Source of the DNA: Imbricaverruca yamaguchii
Taxonomy: Eukaryota; Arthropoda; Thecostraca; Neoverrucidae
DNA: 64,000 bases
NCBI GenBank assembly: GCA_034440575.1
Contig: JAOTOL010001548.1
Coordinates: 1,641,501-1,705,500 of the forward strand
Direction: 5' to 3'
The notes beneath the pieces were generated by a model. The model was not told the DNA's origin. It worked only from the letters and a program-made list of their open reading frames with translations, and did no database searches. Positions 23,697 through 36,400 of the stretch are shown here, piece by piece. Position 1 is the first letter of the stretch. Each line of letters starts with the position of its first letter. The position numbers and the translations under genes are program-made.

Positions 23697-23847
23697 AGAT
23701 AGCTGGCGGCAGCAGCGACCTCTCGCCCGCCGCACACTTGGCTCGTGACGCGAGTGACGCGAGTGACGCGGGTGACGCGGGTGAGGCGAGTGACGCGGGT
23801 GACGCGAGTGACGCGAGTGACGCGGGTGACGCGGGTGACTGGGCGAC
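23697..23847 (+). promoter_or_regulatory. Putative acceptor and 5' UTR of the SSUH2 homolog with a 9-bp tandem repeat
   Basis: CGGTTTCCCCACAG ends at 23698 and is a good 3' splice site. The following 149 nt run to the ATG and contain about 11 units of GACGCGAGT/GACGCGGGT at 23745-23840. An in-frame TGA at 23836-23838 lies shortly before the ATG, so the repeat is UTR, not coding, in this frame. Where the upstream UTR exon lies is unknown. Confidence 0.5.
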
Positions 23848-24031
23848 ATGTCCGGCACGTACCCGATGGACGAGGTGACGCCCGGCCAGCAGATCGGCTG
23901 GCACATGGACGCTGCCGCCGGCTCGACCTCCGGCGCGCCTCCGACCTTCTCGGGCGAGCAGACGCCCTCGGCGCCGCCCATGCACTCGATGGACGACCTG
24001 CCTGGCTACGAGGGCACCACGTTTGACGGAG
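23848..24031 (+). CDS. SSUH2: SSUH2 homolog coding exon 1
   Basis: Encodes residues 1-61 plus one base, [10 protein letters not shown] through [13 protein letters not shown] chosen because an in-frame TGA lies 12 nt upstream. The donor GAG|GTGGGT is phase 1 and fits exon 2 exactly, giving the joint [11 protein letters not shown]. The last 34 nt plus the donor form the unit of the 46-bp array that follows. Confidence 0.9.
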
Positions 24032-27000
24032 GTGGGTACAGGGCTGCCCGGCTACGAGGGCACCACGTTTGACGGAGGTGGGTACAGGGCTGCCCGGCTA
24101 TGAGGGCACCACGTTTGACGGAGGTGGGTACAGGACTGCCCGGCTATAAGGGCACCACGTTTGACGGAGGTGGGTATAGGGCTGCCCGGATACGAGGGCA
24201 CCACGTTTGACGGAGGTGGGTACAGGGCTGCCCGGCTACGAGGGCACCACGTTTGACGGAGGTGGGTACAGGGCTGCCCGGCTACGAGGGCACCACGTTT
24301 GACGGAGGTGGGTACAGGGCTGCCCGGCTACGAGGGCACCACGTTTGACGGAGGTGGGTACAGGGCTGCCCGGCTACGAGGGCATCACGTTTGACGGAGG
24401 TGGGTACAGGGCTGCCCGGCTATGAGGGCATCACGTTTGACGGAGGTGGGTACAGGGCTGCCCGGCTACGAGGGCACCACGTTTGACGGAGGTGGGTACA
24501 GGGCTGCCCGGCTACGAGGGCACCACGTTTGACGGAGGTGGGTACAGGGCTGCCCGGTTATGAGGGCATCACGTTTGACGGAGGTGGGTACAGGTCTGCC
24601 CGGCTATGAGGGCATCACGTTTCACGGAGGTGGGTACAGGTCTGCCCGGCTACGAGGGCACCACGTTTGACGGAGGTGGGTACAGGGCTGCCCGGCTATG
24701 AGGGCACCACGTTTGACGGAGGTGGGTACAGGGCTGCCCGTCTATGAGAGCATCACGTTTGACGGAGGCGGATACCGAGCTGCTCGGCTGCGAGGACACC
24801 GCGTTTGATGGAGGTGGATACCCACTTGGCGACGCGGACTCCTAGTCACGCGTGGCGCCGGAACGGTTGTGCTGCCGTCACATTCGGCTCTCAGGGCAAC
24901 CCCCAGGGGGAGATGTCGCGCCGAGAACGCTCCTGGGTGGCCCGGGACGCGGACGCTAATGTCGGCTTGGACTGGCTGTGGGCGATGTGTCTAAAAGAGC
25001 ACGTTTTCGGAAGAAAAACACGGGGAACAAGTCCGCTCAGAATTGCGCTTAAGAACAGCACCTGTGGAATGGACGTGGGTAATGGTGTGGCTGGGCGGTC
25101 ACCTCCTCCTCGTGCTCCCACGGGACTATGATGGGGCACGACCGTTTGGGCCGCGCCAGGGCCCCTACATGCGTAACCAGGAGTCCGTGCATTCGCAGCC
25201 AAGTGCTCGTACGTGCGTAGCCAGGAGTCCGTACATGCGTAGCCAAAGGCCCTTACGTGCGTACATGCGTAGCCAGGAACCCGTATGTGATCACCTACAA
25301 GACCACCATGCCGAGGATAAAATGACTGACGGTACTTGTTATGGCCGCCGAGGCTATTGTCGAGCCCCTAAAAGCGGGTACGAGTCCGTGCGGCTGCGAA
25401 CACTTACGGGCGTTTGTGAACGTCTGCTGGCCCCTGCGAACGTCAACTGGCCATTACGAAGTCCGTGGGGGTTTACGATCTTCTACGGGCCACTACGAGC
25501 ATGCAAGAAACCTTACGAATATCCACGAGCCCCAACGAAGCCTGCGGGCCATGACCAATGTCTACGGACATTTCCGAATATTTGCAGATATCTGTGCATG
25601 TCTACGGACATCTACGAATGCCTACTAGCTCTTACGAACGTTTATGGCCATCACGAACTTGTGCGGGCCCCTACGGATGGGCCTTACGGATATATATATA
25701 TATATATATATACATATATATACATATGTATAGGTATATATATTTATATATATATATATATGTATATATGTATATATATATATTTATATATATATATATG
25801 TATACATATTCCAACATAAACAATTTCGTTTTTGCTTTCATATGAGTTGCTGGTGTAGTTGAGAAACAGTCATGAGCTTGCCGTCATTTTCAGGCAATCC
25901 TGTTCATGTTTGGACAAAGTGGTGGATAATTTCCAGGAGGAGATGCTGTTATGGATGACAAATTCGGGACTAAGCCGTGCTGTCAACCCTATCAGGGGTG
26001 TACACCTGGCGGTTTGACTTTTAAATATCGGGTCCGTGTCTTCCGGGGGAGGATTGGGCGGGGCGAGGCGGGGTATATGCAACAAGGCCAGCAGCTCGTC
26101 CCACAATCGAAAAGTTGTGGGTTCGAGTCTCACCTGTTGCTACTCTTCGCCCGCGACCAATCGGCGTGAGAGATTGGCGACGGTACATGACTCAACGGTC
26201 GATGTGTCGTAAAACCAGTAACCAACCAACCAACAATGTCAGCCACTCTTATTTAGAATTAAGGAAAATTATAGAAAGCTTCAGTTTTCACGAAAAGCAT
26301 GCCATTTTAGGAGGTTGGCGGACAGTAGCCTTACACGTCTTCCGCCCTACCTGTACTTAAGCGCCCACACCTGGACAAAACATAGGCTGGCACGTGTTTG
26401 TAGCCTGGATAGTGTGGCACTAACAAACAATGACGTGTAAGAGACACGTGGCCTGCACACGCTCCGGTTGAAACTGTACACTGCCTCGCATCAGCACTGT
26501 GCTAGTTGCTGGCGTCAGATTACACCATCGCTGGGGGTTCGACATGTGACCGACTGATGCGGCGAAGCGGCACACTGACGAGGTGGGAGGGCGTCATCGG
26601 ACGACAGGTAGGCGGTATCTCCGCCTGCGCCAACATGGCAACGGCAGTGTCCATCAGGTGGTTTGGGGTTGCTACCGTGTTTTGTCGATTCCGGCAATCA
26701 TTGTGGACTTGCAATCATAGCGGTATGCCATTGCGACTCGTAAAATGTGGCCTTACTCAACGTGGCCCAATGGTGGAGTGAAGCACGGGGATGACAAGGA
26801 GTGGTAGGGGCATGCGATTTCCTAGGCGGAACATTAGACCGGATCGATTTGTACTTTTCCGAGGGCATTCCCCACGCACTGAACCTTGCATTGAGCTTTT
26901 AAGGAACGGAAAACGTCGCAATACCAATTCCCCAAAACGTTCTGCGAGTGCCAACTTTTTACGGAAAAAGTAATGTTTTGTGTTCTTTAGGGCCTTATGT

Positions 27001-30000
27001 CCCCTTTGATGTTAGGATGCAAAATCGGCAAATAGCACGGGACATTTGCATCATTTATTTCACGTGGAACCTTGAAGTGTTTGGATGATAGGGCGTTGCT
27101 TGTGAAGTGCATTGGTAGCATTTGGTATGTTTTACAAACATGTAGATGGTGTATGTGCAACTTGGTGAATGGCAACACATTACAGTGAAAACGTATGGGC
27201 CATTGCCGGACCAAATATCCACTGGTGAGATATCAGTGCAATGCTGATTTACAGAAGAAGGTTCAACCGCCTTTGCTGGCGTGTTAATGACGAGAATTCG
27301 CCGTCTCTGACAAACACGGGCAATGGGCACGAACGTATCGAGAAGGCAGAATGGTCTTGTGTATCGATACGTGGACTATTGTTGTCATGCCTTATCGTGT
27401 GAACTAGGTGAGAGGCAATGCAAAATCCATGGCCTTCTACTCGGAAAAGAACTAATTCATTCATGTTTGACGTTCACCCAGCTGATCTGCCACAGTCCCA
27501 ACAGCGGTTGAAAAGTGAGATCTATGCTATTTTCTGGAAGACTGGAGCAGCCTCTGGAAGCTACGTCAGCGCATACCAATGAAGAAGTGGCTGGCCGAGT
27601 GAAAGATGCTGCTCTGTCTATCTGGGATAAGTCAAATATTGTTCAAAGCACTAGCGATGTGCGAACCAATGCATTGGTTGGCAATCAACCTTTTTCATTA
27701 TCTTCCGCTCGTTCACGACATTGCAATGTCGCGAACGAGTGGAAGATAATAGAGAACATTGAACGACGACCTAAAACACACAGGATTCTGTCGAAATGGA
27801 AAACGGCCGCGGACAAGAAGAAAGGACGCAAGTTTCAGAACCGTAAAGAAAAGCCACAAAGGGACGAACTCTTTGACATTGCATGCTGTCGGCGTGATGT
27901 CACGAACGAGTCGTGCCGTGTCTGTCCGCCGGAAGTGCATCACCATCTCTGTGACAGAAGTGCAGTTACTGGGTGACCTGCGAAACGAGAGGCGTCTGTA
28001 AATCAGTTCAGCCCTGGATGTATGATAGGGCGCCACGAGACGACTTCAGCCGTGTATGTATGATAGGGCGCCATGAGACGACTTCAGCCGTGGATGTATG
28101 ATAGGGCGCCACGAGACGACTTCCAGCGAGACAGGCCCGTCGGCAGAGTTCGTGGGTTCAAAATTTGAGGACACCGTGATCGTTGCACGCCCACGTTCTC
28201 AACGACAACAGCAATGACCGCAACAGCAACAGCGCAGGATGGTGCAGATGAGAAGCCGAGCGATTCCCACTCTGAGGTCAGTACCGGCGACAAGTCCCTA
28301 TCCGTGGCCAATGCCGACACGGTAGCTGCCGATGTATGACCGCTCTCTCTACCTACTTCCATCATGGCGAGCCGTATGCGTCACGCGATCAGAGAGCGGG
28401 GACGAGACAACGTTTCCATCAGATGCGCAATACGGTTCTGCCTTCTCGACACGTAAATGCCCCGTGCCCGTGCTTGCCAGAAATGGCGAAGTATCGTCAT
28501 TGACACTACAGCAAAGCAAACTTTCTTCTTTAAATCATCATTGCATTGATATGTCACCGGAGGGTATTTAGTCTGGCAATGACCCACCCGTTCACACTGT
28601 AGTGCATTGCCACGCATAGACACCATTTACATTTATTTGCAAAGCATACGAAATGGTATCAATGCACTTTAGAAACAATGCCCTGTCATCGATGCACTTC
28701 GCGCTTACACGTGAAATAAACGACAAAAATGTTTCATGCTTTCTTCCTGTTTTGCATGTTCATGTCAGTGGGGATTTTAAGGCCTAGGGAATACAAAACA
28801 TTATTTGTTAAAAAAAGTTCGCGCTCAAAGAATATTTCGAGGAATTTTATATTGATGTTTTCCATTGTTTAAAGGTAGAATGCAAGCTGCGGTGCACTGG
28901 GAATACTCAACATAAAAAGTATAAAGTCGATCTGGTACATATGCTACAATTCGCTTAAATGGGGCGAATGGCAATTTCTGAACCTGTGTTAGGAGCCTTA
29001 ATCCCTGCTTTATCTGTGTAAATACCGTCCAACTGCGAAACGTGTCTTCCCCGCTTTTGAGGGGCACAACTGAATAGATGAAATCAATGTGAACTTGGAA
29101 TTTTGATAGTTGCCGAGTGTAAAAGCGTGTGCTTCAAGTAGTATTTCCTGTAAAAATATGCTAAGAATTAAAATGTATACAAATCTGCTGATGCACAAAT
29201 TGTAATATCGGGCACTTGGGGTCATGACCCCGAATTCGTCCTTTTTCTTTTGTTCACCTTTATTCGAATTGCAACGGCGCTTCATTTTCGCATACCATCA
29301 CACGTGCAGGTGAATACACTTATATCTGGAAATGTACATTTTGCACAAGTGGTTGCCACGCATCCGTGAACTTTTGCATTTATGCAATCTTGATTCTAGT
29401 GCATTTTTCGATTTCAAGCATTCTCCGGATCCTTCCCTTAAATTTCACCAGTGCCACTCTTCCGTTCCCCGATTTTCCTACCTACTATGCACTGGTTCAC
29501 GAACAATACCACTAAGTTGTCGATGTCAGTTGCACTTACACATCCAAACAGTATGAACTCTTTGTATAGTTTCTGGGTCGTTCGTTTCCAAGCCGCCCTT
29601 TAGATCAGACGGCAATGTTCCAAAGACTGTACAATGCTGAGTTAGGACGTACATTGCAATTGTTCAGTTGTAATTCCTGGCCAGTCGTGCGGCCAGTTAG
29701 GAGCGACTAAAACAATTATTTCATGGAAAACGCTTTCAGTGGGCTTCGCGCCCCGAACATTTATCGTTGGCGTGAAGTAGATCTCAGAATGCCCTGTTGA
29801 TCTAGTGTCCTTTTTGTGTGGAGGGTTGGAGGGGGCCGGCCGCCTTTTCTGCGCCTCTGATTCAGACCGTCTTACCAATGTGCCGCTCGTTTGTTGCTCC
29901 AATACGTCTTTCTTGATGTCGACATTCTTTGTATGGATTGGTACCGTGTCGTCAGGTATCAGGTATGGATTGGTGCCGCGTCGTCGGATATCAGGTATGG

Positions 30001-30392
30001 ATTGGTGCCGTGCCGTCGGGTATCAGGTATGGATTGGTGCCATGCCGTCTGGTATCAGGTTTGGATTGGTGCCGTGCCGTCGGGTATCAGGTATGGATTG
30101 GTGCCATGCCGTCGGGTATCAGGTGTGGATTGGTGCCGTGCCGTCGGGTATCAGGTGTGGATTGGTGCCGTGCCGTCGGGCATCAGGTATGGATTGGTGC
30201 CGTGCCGTTGAGTATCAGCATGCATTTGTTCTTAATCCGTAAGCTAAGATTAGTTTGTGAACCTTAATTCAGATGATCAATATTTGGAGTAAAAATCGTG
30301 TTGCACCATCGCTGGGTACGGCGCAGGCGAGGACCTCGCAGCAGGATATACTGGCGCTTGAAATACACGAAGGACTATAGATAAAACGCTCC

Positions 30393-30442
<50 letters not shown>

Positions 30443-33400
30443 TAATTATATATGTATATATACATTATATATGTATATATACATATATACATATATAATG
30501 CTCACTGATGTGGGGTAAACTAAATAGATGAGTTTAGCCCCCATCAGTGAGCACGACCCGGCTACATTGGCGCCTCTACAGTAATGCATGGCTGAGTGGG
30601 CTGCGGAATGGAGGACTCTGCCACGTTTGCAGCTCTGGTCCCAGCTCCAGCCGAGCGTGTATGGCTCGTGCGGTCCAACAGCTCGCGAAGTTTGCATCTC
30701 TTGTGACTCAGCCGTGCTCACCCCGGCCTGATGACTTGGTCGCCCTGCATGTTTACTCTACTATCTGAACTGGTCGCATGCTCATCAGACTGGAAAGGAA
30801 GGATGGCGCCGAGTTCTGTTGCGATGTTTTCTTTCGATGGTGAGCTTTAGCCTTGCTTGAAGTTGAAGTGCTATTCCAAGCAGAGGCGCAGCCAGGATTG
30901 CTCCGAATGATGGGCTGACCAAAAAACGTGATGAAACGGAGAAATCATCCGGCAGGGGGAAAGTTTAGGGCTTTGCGTGGTGAAGATATAAAAATGTTTC
31001 GCTTGATGTGGGGTATTTTTGGGTGCTAAGGGAGAAGAACGGACTTCCAGGTCACCCTTGGCTGCGCCTCCGGTTCTAAGTGTATAGTCGAATTTCACTG
31101 AACACGTGGGACTGTGTAGGAAGCTGCGCCCTTGCGAACGGTATGCTTAGTTTTCAAACGTGGGCACGGCGCACCGTAAGAACCGCCGGCGCAGCGGCGC
31201 CGGCGCGAATTCTAAAAAACTGGCGCAACGGCGCGCGGCGCAAATAAAATATCCGCCGCACAGCTTTAGCGAGCGATAAAAGACGACCTAAGAATCCGAC
31301 GCGGAAAAGACATATGTACCTGGCTACCGGTTACGTGTAGTATTATAAGTAATAATACTAACCATATACATTAGGAAGAGTAACTACCTGTAAAGTTCTA
31401 TATACATTGCTAAAACTTTTAGTAACCTTTAAAACCTTTCAACCTTTAAAACCTTACGAGAGCGGCGCAGTGGTGGCCAAAAATAGTGGCTCAGCGGCGC
31501 GAGCGCAGGTGGGCATCGCCGCCGGCACAGGGGCGCGGGCGCAAATACCAAAATTCAGCGGCACGCCCATCTTTGTTAGTTTTTGTCAACTCGGTTCCAT
31601 TAGCTGTCAGTTTGCTTACCTCGGTTACCCCGGACGGCGGATAAATTTTTGTCTGGTTTCCCCAGTGCACCTTCTCAGTACTGCGCTGGTATCGTCAGTG
31701 TTAGGAATTCAGCTTGTGAATTGTTTCAGCCACAACAACAGTACGTGAATGCAGGGTCGTCCAGCGGAGTCGGACATGGTGCGTATTCAACACCACTATA
31801 GGCTCTTTGTTGTTCTGGAAAAGCGCGAACTCTTTTGTTAGCCTGCCGTGATCTATAGATATTGGCGCGCATGTGCTGCAATGATGGATACAAATGAGTG
31901 GGAACACTGGGGGATGTCGCCCATGCAAACGTGGTGTTTCCCGGGCTGGAAGGGCACCCGTTCAGAAAAGCTCTGGTTTGCCTCCCACACCTGTTTGACA
32001 GATTTTCGGCCGACGACGCTTGAGTAAAAGTCGCAATTGCGGGATACCTGAATGCAACGTCCCCTCCCCGGACTCAATTTCTTCCACAGAAAGCCCCACT
32101 CCGAGGAAATATGTCCCGCATGGAAATTCCTGGAACAACCCCCGATATGAGGAATTAATATATGTGGAATTGCCAGCCACATTTTTCCCAGCCTCAAATA
32201 CCTCTTGAAATATTATTATTAAAAGAAAATCGTCCACATTCCGGACAATCCTTTTATGCTTGAGTCTGCACGTGATGTGAGTGACTGGAGGCTGACAATG
32301 TTCGAAACAGTGGTTCCGCTAAAAGTGGTTCTAAAACATTGATGGTTAATGTGATGACCTTGACCACTGCTCTTCGTATTTAAACAAATACTGCACAGTC
32401 GATACATGATCTTCAATCATGAATAAAGCCAGTGACGTACCGAAGGGAAGCAAGGCGGCAAATGTCCCCTCACCGCTCCGAGAGGTGATGGCCCTATGAC
32501 TCGCGCCGATCTCCCACTCTCCAAATAATCGCGCCGCGACCATAATAATTGGCGTTGGGGCAACAAATATCGCACTGGGGGTCAATCATTCCAATTGGGT
32601 CCCAAAAATTATACATGGGAGCCCCAAAAAAATACAGCGGGGCCCCGAAGACTCACGCCGAGCCTCGATAGCCGTGCCGTGGCCCCGGAAATCGCACCGG
32701 GATATCAAAATTTATGTCTGGACGCCAAAGCACATTCCCACCGGGGCCTAAAATAAATACAGCCAGGCCTCGAAAACCCATCGAAAGGTCCGACAACTCG
32801 CGCCAGAGGCCCAAAAAATTGTTGCTTGGGCCTCAAAGATCGTGCAGGGTCCCCGAAAAAAAATCGCACTGGGACCTCCAACATTTTCGTTGGGTGCCCC
32901 AAATCGACAGTGTGGCCCCAAAGATCCCATCGGAACACGAACTAGTGAAGCCGTACCCTCGCAATGAGCGGGGATTCTGAAAAATAAACGTCCGTGACCA
33001 GAAAATCGTTCTGGAGCTCCAGAAATCGCGCCAGAGGCCTCAGAAAATTACACACAGACCCGAAAATATAATACAGTGGCTTGGAAAATTCCGGCGTAAA
33101 CACAAATATGGAGTTAAGGGTTCGATAAATGAAGAAGAGGTCCATAAAATCGCGTCAAGGCCAGAAGACTCGCGTCGGGCCCCCCAGAACCACGCGTTTA
33201 TGACCGAAACATTGCGCCGCGACCCCGATAAATCACCGTGGTGGGGTTCAGAAATTTTAATCGAAGGCGCAAATGAATAAAGTGGGATTCTAAAATCAAA
33301 CTCAGAACCACAACATGTACCGGCCTACTCCAAAATGTTCTAAACAGCCACACTAAAGGCACTCAACAACACACTGGAGACTCGCAAAACGCGCCGGAAC

Positions 33401-36400
33401 CCTTAACCCTCTGGTCTCGGGGGTCTTCAACCGCCCCCTCAGGTTTTTCGTTGACAGCGGACGAACGGCGCGGGGCAGCGCGCCCAAATTTGGCATACCT
33501 TTTCCCACATGAATTTGACATGCTGATTCAAAAATTTTAGGTCAGGTCATCTAGGGTCAACGAGTTATTCAAGGTCAAGTGAGGTCACCTCCAAAAACGT
33601 TCAACCAGTCGTCACGCTTTAACGGATACAGATATTTTAATGAAACTTTCAGCGTTTGCTTATCTTCACGGATGCAACAAAACGTACGAGTTGAATTTCT
33701 CATTTATTTTTTCGTTTTTGACTACATATAAATTTTGCGTATTTGCCATATTGCAGTTCAAACACAGGATTCTGACTAAAGTAAGCATTTTTTCATTAGG
33801 GCAATTTGACTTCCAACAACATTTCTCGGTCTGCTCTACCCTTTGGAGAATGAAAATTAAAGAAAACTTGAAAACAAAAACAATTTTTTTTTTTTTTTTG
33901 TGGGGGGGGCAACACAAATTATAGCCCTGGTCGATTTCGCTGTCCTTTTCTCATTCTAAATTTTTTTCTTCTTCATATATCCACAAAATGAACACCCCAG
34001 AGTAAAAAACATAATGTAAGTCGTGAAAAGTCGTGAAAATCTAGCTCCCCTGGTGACGTCACTTTTGGGGGGAATTTTTTTGGGGGAGAGGGTGGATCCG
34101 GACCCTCCTCGTCGAGCGCTTTCTGATGACACCTCTTTCGTTTTCGTGCGATACTTAATTTGGATTTTAGATGGGGGGTCTTCAACCGACCCCCCCGAGA
34201 CAGGGCGGGAGGATTTGACAGGAAAGACGGCGCGGGTTAAGACACACCGGTGCCCTCCAAGCACACGGCGCCTCAAAATCATGTAAGGGCCGACAAAAAA
34301 CCGATGTATTCCTTACAACAACACACAAAGCTGTCCGGAACATGAAATAAACACAACGGGCCTTCGAGAACGAGCCGACCCCTCAAAACACCGTCGGTCG
34401 ACAAAGGGCGACAGAGCGCTAAGAAGGATCCAGGTCTCACCAACGTGCCTGAGCCTCCCCCAGAAAAATATGCTGGGGTCCTAAAGCACGCCAGTAGACT
34501 GGATCAGCACAGAAACGAATACCGGATAAACGAACGTTTGTTTGCCAATTTGAGAGCATATTTAGACAAAAATATGCGATACATCAAACCTCAGAGTGGT
34601 ATCCCGGAGTTGTATCCGGAGTTCTTTTCCACCAGAAAACGTGGGAAGAAGGGATGTTATGTTCGAATTTGAATTATCGAATTTTCCCAGCGAACCCCCG
34701 TACGAAGCATTTAATGATGTCGAATATGTCACCAGGCTATCATATGGTAGCAATTAACAAAACGTAGCTGTATCGGAAATCGCAGAATCGCACGAAGTGT
34801 GACGTGTGTGCCGAATGCAAGGCGGATACATCCGTACATAAACGTTGGAGTGTTGACGACTGGACGATATGAACTGAAATGCATGTGATAGGATTTTGAG
34901 AGCACCGTAGATTGATTTTTTCCAGAGTACTTCCAGCAGTGTGAGTTCACTTATCAAGGGATGCAGCAAAAAACAACTTTGAACAGAGGGAGGAGGCTGA
35001 GATCCAGTGACATAGGCGCGATGGTTGTGGACTGGCCCCCTCCGCTAGAAAATGTCGTTGGTGACAAGTATTTTCATTAAAAATGCCCCTTTAATAATGT
35101 CCCTTTAATAAAAATCATGCCTTCAATCTGTGGACTATTGAGAAAATGGGTTTAGGTAGGGACCCTCCAAATCCGTGTGCTCCTATGCCCGTCCCTCACA
35201 CAAATCATAGGTACGTCGCTGAATGAAACTCCTCATAAGCCCGTGAAGTAAACAACAGCCACAGCACACGACTCCAGCACATAGCTCCAGCAAGAAGCAA
35301 CAACGCCAGCTAAATTGATGTGTTGGGGTTGATTTCTGTAGCTATCCATAATAATTAATTGAAGGAAAGACTAGTCACAGATGAATGCATAACTATATAA
35401 GTTGAACCATGGCGTGAATTTATAAAGTCATTCATTCATATGTAACTTTCTTTTACAATACCTCATGATGTAAAGCTCTGTAAAGCTCCATGAATCTCCC
35501 TGACAACCTTACCTTAGTTGCCCAGTTGCTTGTTGCTGGAGCTGCCTGCTGGGGCCGTCGGCTGTGGCTGTTGCTAACTTCACGGACATGCTCCTCACAA
35601 ATGATGTGTCTCGCCGTGGATGTCCTCGTGACATTCACGAGTGGCACAGGTGCAGTTCCAGCGGAAAAATGTGGGCGAGTAAGCTAGGTACAGGAAACAA
35701 TCATATAAAGTGGAGGGGGGGTCATTAGGGCTTTAGGGCGCATCGACTACATTGGTCATGCAGCTCATATAAAGTGGAGTACCACCGAACGAGAAATTGC
35801 CATAAAATCAAGGAAAAAAGTTGCGTTTCGCAATATTTTGCCCTTATTTACCTGTGAAGGAATCGTGGGGTTGCCTAAACTATGCACGCAACCGCAACTA
35901 CATTCATCGCTACCAAAACGACAATGTTTTTTTTTGGCCTTGACATCAGGATTGAACTGGCTCCTGCACTTGCCCTTACATTTATGGGACAATATGTGTT
36001 ACGACCCCTACATGCTTGTGGTAAACGGGCTGATTTTCACCTGTGTGACCTGTGACCTGTGACCGGCCGGCAGGTTTCCAGCCGCCCCCGCCACCGTACG
36101 AGCCGCCCTCTGACGCCGGTCAGGGTGGCCGGGCGGACTTCAGTCAGAACGTGCTCACAGACGCCGACGTCAGGGCGTGCCTCAGCCAGTACGTGTCGGA
36201 GAACTGCTGCTTCGGCAAGGGTCCTCTTGAGCAGATGAAGATACTCAACATCGTGCCGTCGTCGGCCTTCAAGGTAGCTCCCCCTGTCACGGGAAGCGGG
36301 GGTCGGTGTCGTCCGCCTGCAAGGTACCTCCCCATGTCACGGATAACGGGGGTTGGTATCGTCGGCCTTCAAGGTTTCCCTGTCTGTGGCGAATGGCGGA

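Larger units (their letters stand above)
27515..27976 (+). pseudogene. Possible fragment of a repeat-associated Lys/Arg-rich protein
   Basis: A 153-codon frame between the inverted arms. The part from about residue 77 (EWKIIENI) to [17 protein letters not shown] is basic and ends in the word LFDIA, recalling an uncharacterised protein family common in arthropod repeat annotation (I cannot verify this here). Upstream, the arms encode a VSRRQN segment that could belong to the same ancestral frame. Two palindromes fall inside it. Not a confident host gene. Confidence 0.35.

Noticed and set aside
24805..25819. Overlapping frames of 95-258 codons after the 46-bp array
   Set aside because: They cross degenerate repeats and a TA tract (IYIYIY ends) and have no recognisable motif.
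30277..30721. Frames of IYIYIY and similar
   Set aside because: Direct translation of the TA microsatellite.
35765..35992. Cys/Lys-rich - strand frame (CSCGCVH)
   Set aside because: Short, without start context or family match; too little to call a gene.
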